Source: Rhodospirillales bacterium
Lineage (GTDB): Bacteria > Pseudomonadota > Alphaproteobacteria > Micavibrionales > Micavibrionaceae
Length of the DNA: 64,000 nt
NCBI GenBank assembly: GCA_020638295.1
Contig: JACKIU010000002.1
Coordinates: 124,001 to 188,000, forward strand
Direction: 5' to 3'
Under the pieces are notes generated by a model, which had not been told where the DNA came from, did no database searches, and was given only the letters and a program-made list of their open reading frames with translations. A program made the translations under genes and the position numbers. Of the stretch, positions 28,392-36,085 are shown one piece after another; position 1 is the stretch's first letter, and the number at the start of each line of letters is the position of its first letter.

Positions 28392-28709
28392 CTAATCCAG
28401 AGTGCGGGTCTGTTCCCGCACCCAGCCCATGAAATCCTGCTGCACCTTATCCGCTGGCAATGAGACAATACACGGCACGTCGTATGGATGGCGCTCTTTA
28501 ATCGCCGCCTCAACCGCCTCGAACAACGCTTGCCGGGTTTTATAAATCACCGCCACTTCCGCCTCATCGGCGATTTCCCCTTCCCACCAATACAGCGCGC
28601 GATGCGCCGGAAAGATATTCGCGCACGCCACCAGCCGAACCTCTAAAAGAGCCTTTGAAATCTCCCGCGCCGCCTCTTCCGAAGGATATGTCACATAAAT
28701 CAAAATCAT
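28392..28709 (-). CDS. cutA: Divalent-cation tolerance protein CutA
   Basis: CutA is a small trimeric cytoplasmic protein linked to copper tolerance; its exact role is unclear. The 105-residue product has MILIYVTYPSEEAA, VRLVACANIFPAHRALYWWEGEI and YDVPCIVSLPAD, all family landmarks. Its start overlaps the dusB stop by four bases, so the two are translated in coupling. Confidence 0.93.
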   Translation of the reverse strand: MILIYVTYPSEEAAREISKALLEVRLVACANIFPAHRALYWWEGEIADEAEVAVIYKTRQALFEAVEAAIKERHPYDVPCIVSLPADKVQQDFMGWVREQTRTLD

Positions 28710-29692
28710 GCCGCCAGCCTTTCTTGTTCACAACCAAAGAATTCATCAATCTTGTCCATCACTGCATCCGGATCGCGCAAATCGTTAACCGCCACCCGAA
28801 AAGCGTTCGCCCCGTCCAGCCCATGCGCATACCAGGCCAGATGCTTACGCGCCAGCCCCACAGCCTTAACAGGCCCATAATACTCCACCATCGCCTCATA
28901 ATGCCCCCGCACTAACGCATAAAGCGCCTCTCCACGCGGCGCCTCAGGCGCAACCTCTCCCCTCAAGGCTGCAATCACATCGCGAAGCACCCAAGGCCGC
29001 CCCTGCGCCGCACGGCCAATCATCACCCCGTCCGCACCCGACAACATCAGCGCCTCTTTCGCATCTTCCGGCTCGCCGATATCCCCGTTCACAATCACCG
29101 GAATATCGACCGCCTCTTTAACAGCGCGAACCGCCCGCCAATCGGCGCAGCCCTTATACATCTGATCGCGCGTGCGCCCGTGCACGATAATCATCTGCAC
29201 TCCGACATCCTGCGCCCGCCGGGCCAACTCTGGCGCATTGCGGTTCACCGAGTCCCAGCCAAGACGCATTTTGACACTCACCGGCACGTCAACCGCCCGC
29301 ACCGTCGCCGCCAAGATCTCAGTCGCCAGATCGATATCCTTCATCAAGGCTGAACCAGCAAATTTATTGACGATCTTTTTCACCGGACACCCAAAGTTAA
29401 TATCGATGATATCCGCCCCGCGCTCCACATTCATCTGCGCAGCCTGTGCAACGATCTCGGGTTCGCACCCCGCCAGCTGCACCGCCACCGGAAACTCCTC
29501 CACGCAGCACGTACTCATCTTCAAGGACTCGCGGCTATGCTCCACCATCGCCCGACTGGCAATCATCTCTGAAAACACGAGGCCCGCGCCAAAGCGCTTC
29601 ACAATCCGGCGAAACGGCAAATCGGAAATCCCCGACATCGGCGCCAAAAACACCGGGTCACGAATTTCGATATGTCCAAGGGTAAAAGCCAT
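28706..29692 (-). CDS. dusB: tRNA-dihydrouridine synthase (DusB type)
   Basis: This FMN enzyme reduces uridines in the tRNA D-loop. From the ATG at 29692 it has 328 residues with LAPMSGISDLPFR, the catalytic Cys in INFGCPVKKIVNKFAGSAL, HGRTRDQMYKG and NGDIGEPEDA. It is DusB-like by GCPVKK and length. A frame from 29821 would include tRNA-Pro and is rejected. In many alphaproteobacteria dusB precedes ntrBC; here cutA follows. Confidence 0.93.
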   Translation of the reverse strand: MAFTLGHIEIRDPVFLAPMSGISDLPFRRIVKRFGAGLVFSEMIASRAMVEHSRESLKMSTCCVEEFPVAVQLAGCEPEIVAQAAQMNVERGADIIDINFGCPVKKIVNKFAGSALMKDIDLATEILAATVRAVDVPVSVKMRLGWDSVNRNAPELARRAQDVGVQMIIVHGRTRDQMYKGCADWRAVRAVKEAVDIPVIVNGDIGEPEDAKEALMLSGADGVMIGRAAQGRPWVLRDVIAALRGEVAPEAPRGEALYALVRGHYEAMVEYYGPVKAVGLARKHLAWYAHGLDGANAFRVAVNDLRDPDAVMDKIDEFFGCEQERLAA

Positions 29693-29729
29693 ATATTTAC
29701 GTCTATCACACTTATGGCTAACAGATAAG

Positions 29730-29806
29730 TGGTCGGGCTGAGAGGATTTGAACCTCCGACCTCCTCGTCCCGAACGAGGCGCGCTACCAAACTGCGCTAC
29801 AGCCCG
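29730..29806 (-). tRNA. tRNA-Pro (anticodon CGG)
   Basis: On the minus strand the acceptor stem CGGGCTG/CAGCCCG, anticodon stem CCTCG/CGAGG with loop TTCGGGA, T arm GGTTCAAATCC, discriminator A and encoded CCA are all present. C1 is typical for tRNA-Pro. Confidence 0.96.
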
Positions 29807-29833
29807 ACAATAAAAATACAACGCTCAAATACA

Positions 29834-29952
29834 TTTTGCATTCGGTTGAGGGGATAGGGCGTTTTAAAAATCTTTTTCCGTGTAAACGTATAAATGATAC
29901 GTGCGCAGAAAAAATATTTTTAAAACGACATAGCGCCCAATCCAATGCAAAA
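29834..29952 (+). repeat. Long imperfect inverted repeat between the two tRNA-Pro genes
   Basis: Arms of about 48 bases run inward from TTTTGCATT (29834) and AATGCAAAA (29952). The inner part GCGTTTTAAAAAT matches ATTTTTAAAACG closely. The loop holds AAACGTATAAATGATACGTG. It starts about 28 bases upstream of tRNA-Pro(CGG) and ends just before the duplicated tRNA end. It could be a hairpin RNA, a terminator region or a MITE-like element. Confidence 0.7.
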
Positions 29953-29953
29953 G

Positions 29954-29985
29954 AATGGTCGGAACGAGAGGAATTACCTCGGGCT
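29954..29985 (-). repeat. Duplicated 3' end of tRNA-Pro(GGG)
   Basis: Bases 29954-29972 repeat 30085-30103 exactly (19 bases, AATGGTCGGAACGAGAGGA), covering the acceptor 3' strand, CCA and part of the T arm of tRNA-Pro(GGG). Similarity fades over the next 13 bases. A direct repeat of a tRNA 3' end is the usual footprint of a tRNA-targeting integrative element; only about 110 bases remain between the copies. Confidence 0.75.
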
Positions 29986-30047
29986 TCGCCCTTCGGTGGC
30001 CCTTCGCTCCGCTTCGGGCTGAACGCCGTTCAAACCCTCACTCAAAT

Positions 30048-30088
30048 CATTTCCAAAACACCGGGACAAGCCCGGCCTTTTGGAAATG
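30048..30088 (-). terminator. Strong hairpin at the 3' end of tRNA-Pro(GGG)
   Basis: CATTTCCAAAA pairs with TTTTGGAAATG and an inner CCGGG with CCCGG, giving a 16-pair stem with short bulges. The stem begins within the encoded CCA. It likely terminates the tRNA transcript in the minus direction. No long U-run follows, but the stem is unusually stable. Confidence 0.6.
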
Positions 30089-30163
30089 GTCGGAACGAGA
30101 GGATTTGAACCTCCGACCCCTTGCACCCCATGCAAGTGCGCTACCAGGCTGCGCCACGTTCCG
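30087..30163 (-). tRNA. tRNA-Pro (anticodon GGG)
   Basis: The acceptor stem CGGAACG/CGTTCCG, anticodon stem CTTGC/GCAAG with loop ATGGGGT (anticodon GGG), T arm GGTTCAAATCC, discriminator A and CCA are visible on the minus strand. It lies about 280 bases from tRNA-Pro(CGG) in the same direction. Confidence 0.95.
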
Positions 30164-30174
30164 GTCCGGTGAAG

Positions 30175-30203
30175 GTTCTATCTGATTGTAATGTGAAATG
30201 CAA
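30175..30203 (-). promoter_or_regulatory. Promoter of tRNA-Pro(GGG)
   Basis: On the minus strand TTGCAT (30198-30203) and TAGAAC (30175-30180) are separated by 17 bases, about 12 bases upstream of the tRNA 5' end. Confidence 0.5.
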
Positions 30204-30236
30204 TCCTATTTCCCCAACAGGATCAGCAAAACAGCC

Positions 30237-30791
30237 CTATTCACCCTTAACGATGCGGCGCAGCTCTTTCAACTCATCAACCATCATCTGCAAAGCATGA
30301 CGCTGTTTAGAAGACATCCCCACGGCCAGACTACCCTTCACAGACGCACTGACGCTTGGCTCGTTATTATTCTGCGGCGCAGGCTTTTCTTCAGTCAACA
30401 ACCCAGCCTTGCCCTTCTCTTTCAGCAACTTCTGCACACCTTTAATGGTGTACCCTTCGGTATAAAGCAGGTGATGAATGCGCTTCAAAAGTTCAAGGTC
30501 TTCAGGACGATAATACCGACGCCCGCCGCCGCGCTTCAAAGGACGAATCTGGGAAAACTTGGTTTCCCAAAACCGCAGCACATGCTGCTGCACGTCGAGA
30601 ATATCCGCCACTTCGCTAATCGTCCGGAAAGCCGAAGCCGATTTACGCGCCTTGGGCTGCTTCGCCACAGACGGCTCAACCTCTTTGCCCGTCAAAGGAC
30701 CGGTAATCTTCTCGGCCGTATCATGCGCGAGACTCTCAGCCTGCTCATCACGTTCAACCATTGGACCTGTTTGTGAATAGGACTGGTTCAT
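30237..30791 (-). CDS. MerR-family transcriptional regulator
   Basis: The 184-residue protein has an N-terminal flexible segment of about 50 residues, then a MerR helix-turn-helix (FRTISEVADILDVQQHVLRFWETKF, RRYYRPEDLELLKRIHHLL, YTIKGVQKLLKEKG). No metal-binding cysteines follow. This short MerR protein next to ihfA is conserved in alphaproteobacteria; its target is unknown to me. It lies 31 bases after ihfA. Confidence 0.88.
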   Translation of the reverse strand: MNQSYSQTGPMVERDEQAESLAHDTAEKITGPLTGKEVEPSVAKQPKARKSASAFRTISEVADILDVQQHVLRFWETKFSQIRPLKRGGGRRYYRPEDLELLKRIHHLLYTEGYTIKGVQKLLKEKGKAGLLTEEKPAPQNNNEPSVSASVKGSLAVGMSSKQRHALQMMVDELKELRRIVKGE

Positions 30792-30822
30792 ACCTGAAAT
30801 CCTCTATCTTTTAAAATTAAAC

Positions 30823-31119
30823 TTACTCGCCGCTATTGATGCGATCTTTCAAAACATGCGATGCGCGAAACACCAAAACCTTACGCGGCGAAATCGGCAC
30901 TTCAATACCGGTTTTCGGGTTACGGCCAATGCGCTCGCCCTTCTCACGCACGGAAAAACTGCCGAACGAGGAAATCTTAACCCCCTCGCCTTTCACCAGA
31001 TCATCGGAAATTTCATCAATCACAGCTTCCACAAGGTCGGCTGATTCATTACGCGACAACCCGACCTGTTCGTAAACAGCTTCTGCAAGGTCCGCGCGTG
31101 TAATCGTACGATTGTCCAT
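30823..31119 (-). CDS. ihfA: Integration host factor subunit alpha
   Basis: IHF bends DNA and helps replication, transcription and site-specific recombination. The 98-residue product has TITRADLAEAVYEQVGLSR, GEGVKISSFGSFSVREKGERIGRNPKTG with the DNA-intercalating proline region, and VLVFRASHVLKDRIN. It lies after fabH with a gap of about 170 bases and before the MerR gene, as in many alphaproteobacteria. Confidence 0.95.
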   Translation of the reverse strand: MDNRTITRADLAEAVYEQVGLSRNESADLVEAVIDEISDDLVKGEGVKISSFGSFSVREKGERIGRNPKTGIEVPISPRKVLVFRASHVLKDRINSGE

Positions 31120-31286
31120 CAGTCTTTACTCCCAATTCATGAATACGCCCAGATTAACGAGCCAAACCAGGCGCGTCAATCTTGGGATCAAACTTAACCC
31201 CAAAAAAGTGATTCAATTCAGCACTATAGACTAAAGACTTAACAGGAAGGAATTAGAAGCAAACCCGCAGGGTTCGTTCGTAAACT

Positions 31287-32264
31287 TTAAAACCTGATCA
31301 GTGCCGATCCCCAGGTCAGCCCGCCCCCCATCGCTTCGAGCAACAACAGATCGCCCTGTTTAATCCGCCCATCGCAGACTGCCTCATGCAGCGCCAGCGG
31401 AATTGACGCCGCCGATGTATTGCCGTGATGATCCACCGTCACCACCACCTTCTCAATCGGCATCTCAAGCTTCTTGGCTGTGGCTTCAAGAATGCGGATA
31501 TTAGCCTGATGCGGCACCAGCCAGTCGACATCATCTGCGCTGATCCCGTTTTCTTCCAGCGCTTCATTCACGACCGTTGCCATATGCGACACGGCATATT
31601 TAAACACTTCGCGTCCCTGCATTTTGATATGCCCGGACGTTCCGGTGCTCGACGGCCCGCCATCGGTATAGAGCAAATCCCGCAAGTTTCCATCCGCATA
31701 AAGATGCGTCGAATGAATCCCTCGCGCCGTCACGCTTTCGTCCGCGCTTTCTTGCGCTTCAAGAACAACGCCCGCCGCCCCGTCGGCAAACAGCACGCAC
31801 GTCGTCCGGTCTTTCCAATCGACAATCGAGGACATTTTTTCCGCCCCTATCACCAGCAACCGCCGCGCCTGCCCGCGCACAATAAAATTATCCGCCATAG
31901 CCAACGCATAAACAAAACCGCTGCATACCGCCTGCACATCAAAGGCCAACCCAGCCGGAATGCCGAGCGCCGCCTGCACCTTCACCGCCACAGACGGAAA
32001 AGTCTGATCCGGCGTCGTCGTCGCGACAATCACCCCGTCAAGTTCGCCCGCGCTCAAACCCGAACGCTCCAGCGCATCACGCCCGGCAAGGGTTGCCAGA
32101 TCGGCCGTCGTTTGATCATCCGCCGCAATATGGCGCGTTTTTATCCCGCTACGCTGCGTAATCCATTCATCGCTCGTATCCACCATCTTTTCCAAATCCT
32201 GATTACTCAGGATTTTCTCCGGCAAATACGCGCCCGTTGACTTGATAACCGATTTTATCGCCAT
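31287..32264 (-). CDS. fabH: 3-oxoacyl-ACP synthase III
   Basis: FabH starts fatty-acid synthesis by condensing acetyl-CoA with malonyl-ACP. The 325-residue protein has the catalytic Cys in DVQAVCSGFVYALAMAD, His in WLVPHQANIRI and Asn in DHHGNTSAASIP. It lies 17 bases after plsX. Confidence 0.96.
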   Translation of the reverse strand: MAIKSVIKSTGAYLPEKILSNQDLEKMVDTSDEWITQRSGIKTRHIAADDQTTADLATLAGRDALERSGLSAGELDGVIVATTTPDQTFPSVAVKVQAALGIPAGLAFDVQAVCSGFVYALAMADNFIVRGQARRLLVIGAEKMSSIVDWKDRTTCVLFADGAAGVVLEAQESADESVTARGIHSTHLYADGNLRDLLYTDGGPSSTGTSGHIKMQGREVFKYAVSHMATVVNEALEENGISADDVDWLVPHQANIRILEATAKKLEMPIEKVVVTVDHHGNTSAASIPLALHEAVCDGRIKQGDLLLLEAMGGGLTWGSALIRF

Positions 32265-32281
32265 GTTTTTGATCTTCTGTT

Positions 32282-33319
32282 TTAAGACAGCCCTTGCTCT
32301 GCCAAATGTTCGATTTCGCGCCCGACCTTTTCAATATAGCCCTGCTCCGCCAGCTCCGCGGCCAAATTCACAGCCGAAGAAAACGCCAGCGCATCGCACC
32401 CGCCGTGACTTTTAACACACAAACCGTTCAACCCCAAAAACACCCCGCCGTTATACCGGCGCGGATCAAGCTTAACCTTCAGCTTTTTCAGTGCAGAATA
32501 AGCCAACATTCCGCCCAAAATCGCCAGCGGCCCGCTCGTCAGCGCATCCTTGAACAAATGATTGGCCATACTGCCCACACCTTCAACAGCTTTCAGGGCG
32601 ATATTCCCGGCATACCCGTCGCTGACCACCACATCGACGCTACCTTTGGTGATATCATTCCCCTCGACAAAACCGCAATATTCCCCCGGAATATCGATAT
32701 CGGCGAGAATCTTCCCCGCCCCGCGCACATGATCCGGACCTTTAATCTCTTCCGAACCGACATTGAGCAACCCGACGCTCGGCGTCTCTACGCCTTTATG
32801 CAACTTGGCAAAAACCGCGCCCAACACCGCAAATTGCACCAAATTTTCCGCATCGACCAGCACATTCGCGCCCAGATCCAGCATCACCGTGTCCCCCGCC
32901 CCGTGCGTCGGAAACACACTGGCCAGCGCCGGACGATGAATGCCCGCAATCGGACGCAACACCGTCTTGGCCAAAGCCATCAAAGCCCCGGTATTGCCCG
33001 CCGATACAACAGCATCGGCGCAGCCCTCTTTGACTGCCTCAATCGCCAGACGCATCGACGTGCCCTTACTGGCCCGCAAAATCGCCGAAGGCTTGTCATC
33101 ACTCAGAATTTTTTTATCGGTATGAACGACCGTGCTCGCCCCCTTAAGTGCCGGATATTTATCCAGCAAGGGCCGCACTTTCCCCTCATCGCCGAACAGA
33201 ATAAACGCTAGGTCAGGATGCGCCTCAAGCGCCAGCGCCGCACCGGGAATCACGCTCTCCGGGCCGGTATCGCCGCCCATGACATCTAACGCTATTATGA
33301 TATTTCGAGACAAATCCAT
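32282..33319 (-). CDS. plsX: Phosphate acyltransferase PlsX
   Basis: PlsX makes acyl-phosphate from acyl-ACP, feeding PlsY in phospholipid synthesis. From the ATG at 33319 it has 345 residues, with IIIALDVMGGDTGPESVIPGA, SAGNTGALMALAKTVLRPI and VVSDGYAGNIALKAVEG. The upstream start at 33337 lies close to a dispersed repeat and is not favoured. Confidence 0.96.
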   Translation of the reverse strand: MDLSRNIIIALDVMGGDTGPESVIPGAALALEAHPDLAFILFGDEGKVRPLLDKYPALKGASTVVHTDKKILSDDKPSAILRASKGTSMRLAIEAVKEGCADAVVSAGNTGALMALAKTVLRPIAGIHRPALASVFPTHGAGDTVMLDLGANVLVDAENLVQFAVLGAVFAKLHKGVETPSVGLLNVGSEEIKGPDHVRGAGKILADIDIPGEYCGFVEGNDITKGSVDVVVSDGYAGNIALKAVEGVGSMANHLFKDALTSGPLAILGGMLAYSALKKLKVKLDPRRYNGGVFLGLNGLCVKSHGGCDALAFSSAVNLAAELAEQGYIEKVGREIEHLAEQGLS

Positions 33320-33331
33320 CCCCCTCAAAAA

Positions 33332-33400
33332 CGTCATCCCGGCGAAGGCCGGGATCTTACGGATTTAGTCTAAAAGATTGCGGCCTGTGCTGCAATGACG
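33332..33400 (+). repeat. Dispersed palindromic repeat, family 3
   Basis: The element runs from CGTCATCCCGGCGAAGGCCGGG to GCAATGACG, with inverted ends. It sits between rpmF and plsX, genes that are normally co-transcribed, so it would be carried in their mRNA. Confidence 0.75.
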
Positions 33401-33410
33401 GACTACGATA

Positions 33411-33590
33411 TTAATCCCGGGCCTCAAGTATCTGCTTGCCTTTATACGTCCCGGTTTTCAGGTCGATATGGTGGCGACGCTTCGGCTCGCCTGTATTGGC
33501 ATCTTCAACCCAGTTCGCAGCAGGCAGCGCATCATGGGCGCGGCGCATATTACGCTTGGATTTGGTCGTTTTTCTCTTTGGAACAGCCAT
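33411..33590 (-). CDS. rpmF: 50S ribosomal protein L32
   Basis: The 59-residue product begins MAVPKRKTTKSKRNMRRAHD and continues with EPKRRHHID, the standard alphaproteobacterial L32 without zinc-binding cysteines. The ATG is at 33590. It lies upstream of plsX, fabH and ihfA. Confidence 0.95.
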   Translation of the reverse strand: MAVPKRKTTKSKRNMRRAHDALPAANWVEDANTGEPKRRHHIDLKTGTYKGKQILEARD

Positions 33591-33666
33591 AGCTCACATC
33601 CTTATCTATAAACTTGAGCGCGTTATTTACCGCCTTTGACCGCCAAGCGCAAGGTTTTTCTTTCAA

Positions 33667-34281
33667 TCAATTTTCCGAACCGCTCAGCTTGTCTTTCCAG
33701 TCTTTCAATGCGGCAAATGGATTTTTAACCAGATCAGCCCCCTCATCCACCGCCATTTTAGCCTGCAATTCCTGATACTCCACGCCTTCGGCATGCGGAT
33801 ATGGGTTGATTGACAGCGAAAGATACTGGGTCACCAACTCGCCCAGATCGATTTTCCCGTCAATCAAGGCCTCCGGATCGTCCTTTTCCTCCAGAATTGG
33901 CAATTCACCATGGCCCTTTTCGTTCAACTTCTCATGCCGCGCCTTGGCAATCGATACCGCCGCCTCCGGGTCGGCAAACCATGCCTCAAAATCATCTTCG
34001 ATGTGGGACTGTATTGGTTCCAGCGTCACCACGCATTCCTGCGTAATATCCGCGCGAATCCGCCCCTGAAGATAATAAGAAACCTCACCGCCATGATGTG
34101 AGACACGAATATCGGCCTCTAGCGCCTCAACCGCCATCACGCCCAAACGCTGCGCCAGCCGCGCGCGCGCCGCATCATCCGGCGAAATCGTCATCGTGAC
34201 CTCGGCCCGGTTCATCTCCTCCACATCAAACAGAACCGACCATTCCGTTTCCAAAATTTTATTCGACGCCCTAGCCATCAC
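33667..34281 (-). CDS. yceD: DUF177 (YceD) family protein
   Basis: YceD proteins are needed for normal 23S rRNA accumulation in bacteria and chloroplasts. The 204-residue product has the family core VSYYLQGRIRADITQECVVTLEPIQSHI and DLGELVTQYLSLSINPYP; the cysteine in TQECVV is the conserved one. It starts at a GTG overlapping the stop of the upstream gene, or three bases later at an ATG. It precedes rpmF as in most bacteria. Confidence 0.88.
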   Translation of the reverse strand: MMARASNKILETEWSVLFDVEEMNRAEVTMTISPDDAARARLAQRLGVMAVEALEADIRVSHHGGEVSYYLQGRIRADITQECVVTLEPIQSHIEDDFEAWFADPEAAVSIAKARHEKLNEKGHGELPILEEKDDPEALIDGKIDLGELVTQYLSLSINPYPHAEGVEYQELQAKMAVDEGADLVKNPFAALKDWKDKLSGSEN

Positions 34282-34805
34282 GCCGCCTCCTTTTCAAAAG
34301 CAATCTGTCCCGACAAAATCACATCCATATCCTGATCTTTCAGAAAATCCAGTATTTCTAATGCTTTTGCCGCCATTTTCGCAATCTTTTTCTCATCCCC
34401 CGCACCGCCATACAGGTTCTTACGCAAAGCCTGTGCAAAATCTCCATCCGCCAAAGCCGTCTCATACGCATGCATCCGCCCGTTAAACGCCTTCATCATC
34501 TTGCGCATATGCTTCGGGATTCCCATATCGCCAATTCCCATTTCCCGCAAAGTCTGGTCCATATCGGAAAAACACACATCGAACAGCCTCTGATTAAACG
34601 CCACAGCCTCTTCGCGCCCCTCTTCAATCATCCGTTGTAAAACGAGAAAAATAAAAACCACCATTAAATCAAATCGCCCGTCAAACGTATCGGGAACGCC
34701 GCATTCCTCATAATAACGCGGCTGACGAACCTGCCGCAAAATCTGCGCATACACATCGCGCGCCACCTGTTGATAGGATTTTTTGGATTTTAATAAACCA
34801 AACAT
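34278..34805 (-). CDS. Ubiquinol-cytochrome c chaperone (CBP3-like)
   Basis: The 175-residue protein has a CBP3-like pattern, YEECGVPDTFDGRFDLMVVFIFLVLQRM and FDVCFSDMDQTLREMGIGDMGIPKHMRKM. Relatives assist assembly of the cytochrome bc1 complex. Together with DUF177 and divergent bamE this is a conserved alphaproteobacterial neighbourhood. Its stop overlaps the yceD start. Confidence 0.88.
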   Translation of the reverse strand: MFGLLKSKKSYQQVARDVYAQILRQVRQPRYYEECGVPDTFDGRFDLMVVFIFLVLQRMIEEGREEAVAFNQRLFDVCFSDMDQTLREMGIGDMGIPKHMRKMMKAFNGRMHAYETALADGDFAQALRKNLYGGAGDEKKIAKMAAKALEILDFLKDQDMDVILSGQIAFEKEAA

Positions 34806-34885
34806 GAATAAAACGCATTCTCTTTATGTTGACTTTGTGCTCTTCGTGTTAAATATTTTCGTGTTAAAAATAAAGGAATTTCAAC

Positions 34886-35320
34886 GTGAAAAAAGCTCTT
34901 CTTCTTTGTTCGATTTTGGTCTCACTCGGCGCCTGCACTCCCATGGTCGCCCAGCGCGGTAACATGTTGGAAAACCATCAGATGCAACAGATTGTTCCAC
35001 TTGAAAGCACGCGCTCGGATGTTTTGCGCAACCTTGGCTCGCCGACCAGTAAGTCCACCTTCAACCCCAATGTCTGGTATTATATCGGCCAAAAGACGGA
35101 GAAACGCGGCATCTTCGATCCTGAAGTCGTAGAAGAGCGCATCGTTATGGTCGCCTTTAACGAAGAAGGCTATGTCGAAACCATTCAGGACATCGACCGC
35201 GAGCGCATGAACATTCCCTATGTGCGCGAAAAAACCCCAACCCACGGCAACGAAACCACGGTCATGCAGCAATTCCTCGGAAATCTGGGTAAATTCAACC
35301 CGCAAACGGGACAGAATTAA
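34886..35320 (+). CDS. bamE: Outer-membrane assembly lipoprotein BamE (SmpA/OmlA)
   Basis: BamE is a small subunit of the beta-barrel assembly machine. The 144-residue product starts at a GTG with AAAGGA eight bases before it, and has a lipobox LGAC near residue 17, then QIVPLESTRSDVLRNLGSPTSKSTF and WYYIGQKTEKR typical of SmpA. The upstream region has a TTGACT box and two copies of TTCGTGTTAAA (34843-34853 and 34858-34868), a possible regulator site. Confidence 0.9.
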   Translation: MKKALLLCSILVSLGACTPMVAQRGNMLENHQMQQIVPLESTRSDVLRNLGSPTSKSTFNPNVWYYIGQKTEKRGIFDPEVVEERIVMVAFNEEGYVETIQDIDRERMNIPYVREKTPTHGNETTVMQQFLGNLGKFNPQTGQN

Positions 35321-35326
35321 GATTTT

Positions 35327-35884
35327 TTAAAGCGTTTTTTCGAATACCTCATTTTTTTTATGAACATTATCGACTCTTTCCATAATATTCTTCATTTTTT
35401 TAGAGACCAAATTCTCGTAAGCGTCTGTAAGTTCAAGCCTTATGAAAGAATCGTGGTAAGGTCCCATTTTGGACGACGAAGGAGGGGAAATAAAAAATAC
35501 TTCTGCTCCCTCCTCATTTTTTACGATTACCTCACAGCACTCCGGTAGATCATCCACACTATATAAATTACCCAGAATATCCCGCTTCTGAAGATAAGAA
35601 TTATAGAGCTCAAGACTCCAATCATCAGGAAATGTAAGGCGGCAAACTCCTGTTTCTGGATATTTTTTAAAACCAACACCGATAAGTGCCATCCCTACCA
35701 TCATTATCGGGTTTTCATCTCCCAATAAACTTTTTACGTCCCAAAACTTTCTGCGTAAAATTGTATTTCCCGGCAAAATTACGGTATTTTTCCGTTCGGC
35801 AAAGTTAAATTTCTCCTGAAGAGTCAGAGATAGGCGCTCTGAAAATCCCCCAAAAAGTTTCTTAATGGAATCTGGACTGATCAT
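35327..35884 (-). CDS. AT-rich orphan gene of unknown function
   Basis: The 185-residue product (MISPDSIKKLFGGFSERLSLTL) has no signal peptide or recognised motif. Base composition is clearly more AT-rich than bamE and hppA around it. It is convergent with bamE and stops six bases after the bamE stop, the same placement as the accessory genes beside phaC. I see no duplicated bamE tail. Confidence 0.6.
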   Translation of the reverse strand: MISPDSIKKLFGGFSERLSLTLQEKFNFAERKNTVILPGNTILRRKFWDVKSLLGDENPIMMVGMALIGVGFKKYPETGVCRLTFPDDWSLELYNSYLQKRDILGNLYSVDDLPECCEVIVKNEEGAEVFFISPPSSSKMGPYHDSFIRLELTDAYENLVSKKMKNIMERVDNVHKKNEVFEKTL

Positions 35885-35986
35885 TATACGAATCTCCGCT
35901 CAAAATTTCTAACAAGAGACAGTAAAATAGCAAAAAATAAAAATTATGTCAAATGTCTTCTGGGCCGTATAAATTGATTCAAACTT

Positions 35987-36078
35987 CGTTATTGCAAGCA
36001 AAGCGAAGCAATCCATCTTACAATTTCAGAAACAGAAATGGATTGCCGCATCGGCCTAACGGCCTCCTCGTAATGACG
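35987..36078 (-). repeat. Dispersed palindromic repeat, family 2
   Basis: Read on the minus strand, it starts CGTCATTACGAGGAGG, passes through GCGGCAATCCATT and GGATTGCTTCGC, and ends GCAATAACG. Related copies lie at 41720-41816 and 45306-45395. It ends eight bases from the hppA stop. Confidence 0.75.
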
Positions 36079-36085
36079 ATCGCTT

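Noticed and set aside
28706..29821. Longer DusB start including MYFYCRAVAQFGSAPRSG
   Set aside because: These residues are translated tRNA-Pro sequence; the true start is at 29692.
29836..30100. CRISPR-like array between tRNA-Pro genes
   Set aside because: The repeated sequences are one inverted repeat and one tRNA-end duplication, not regularly spaced direct repeats.
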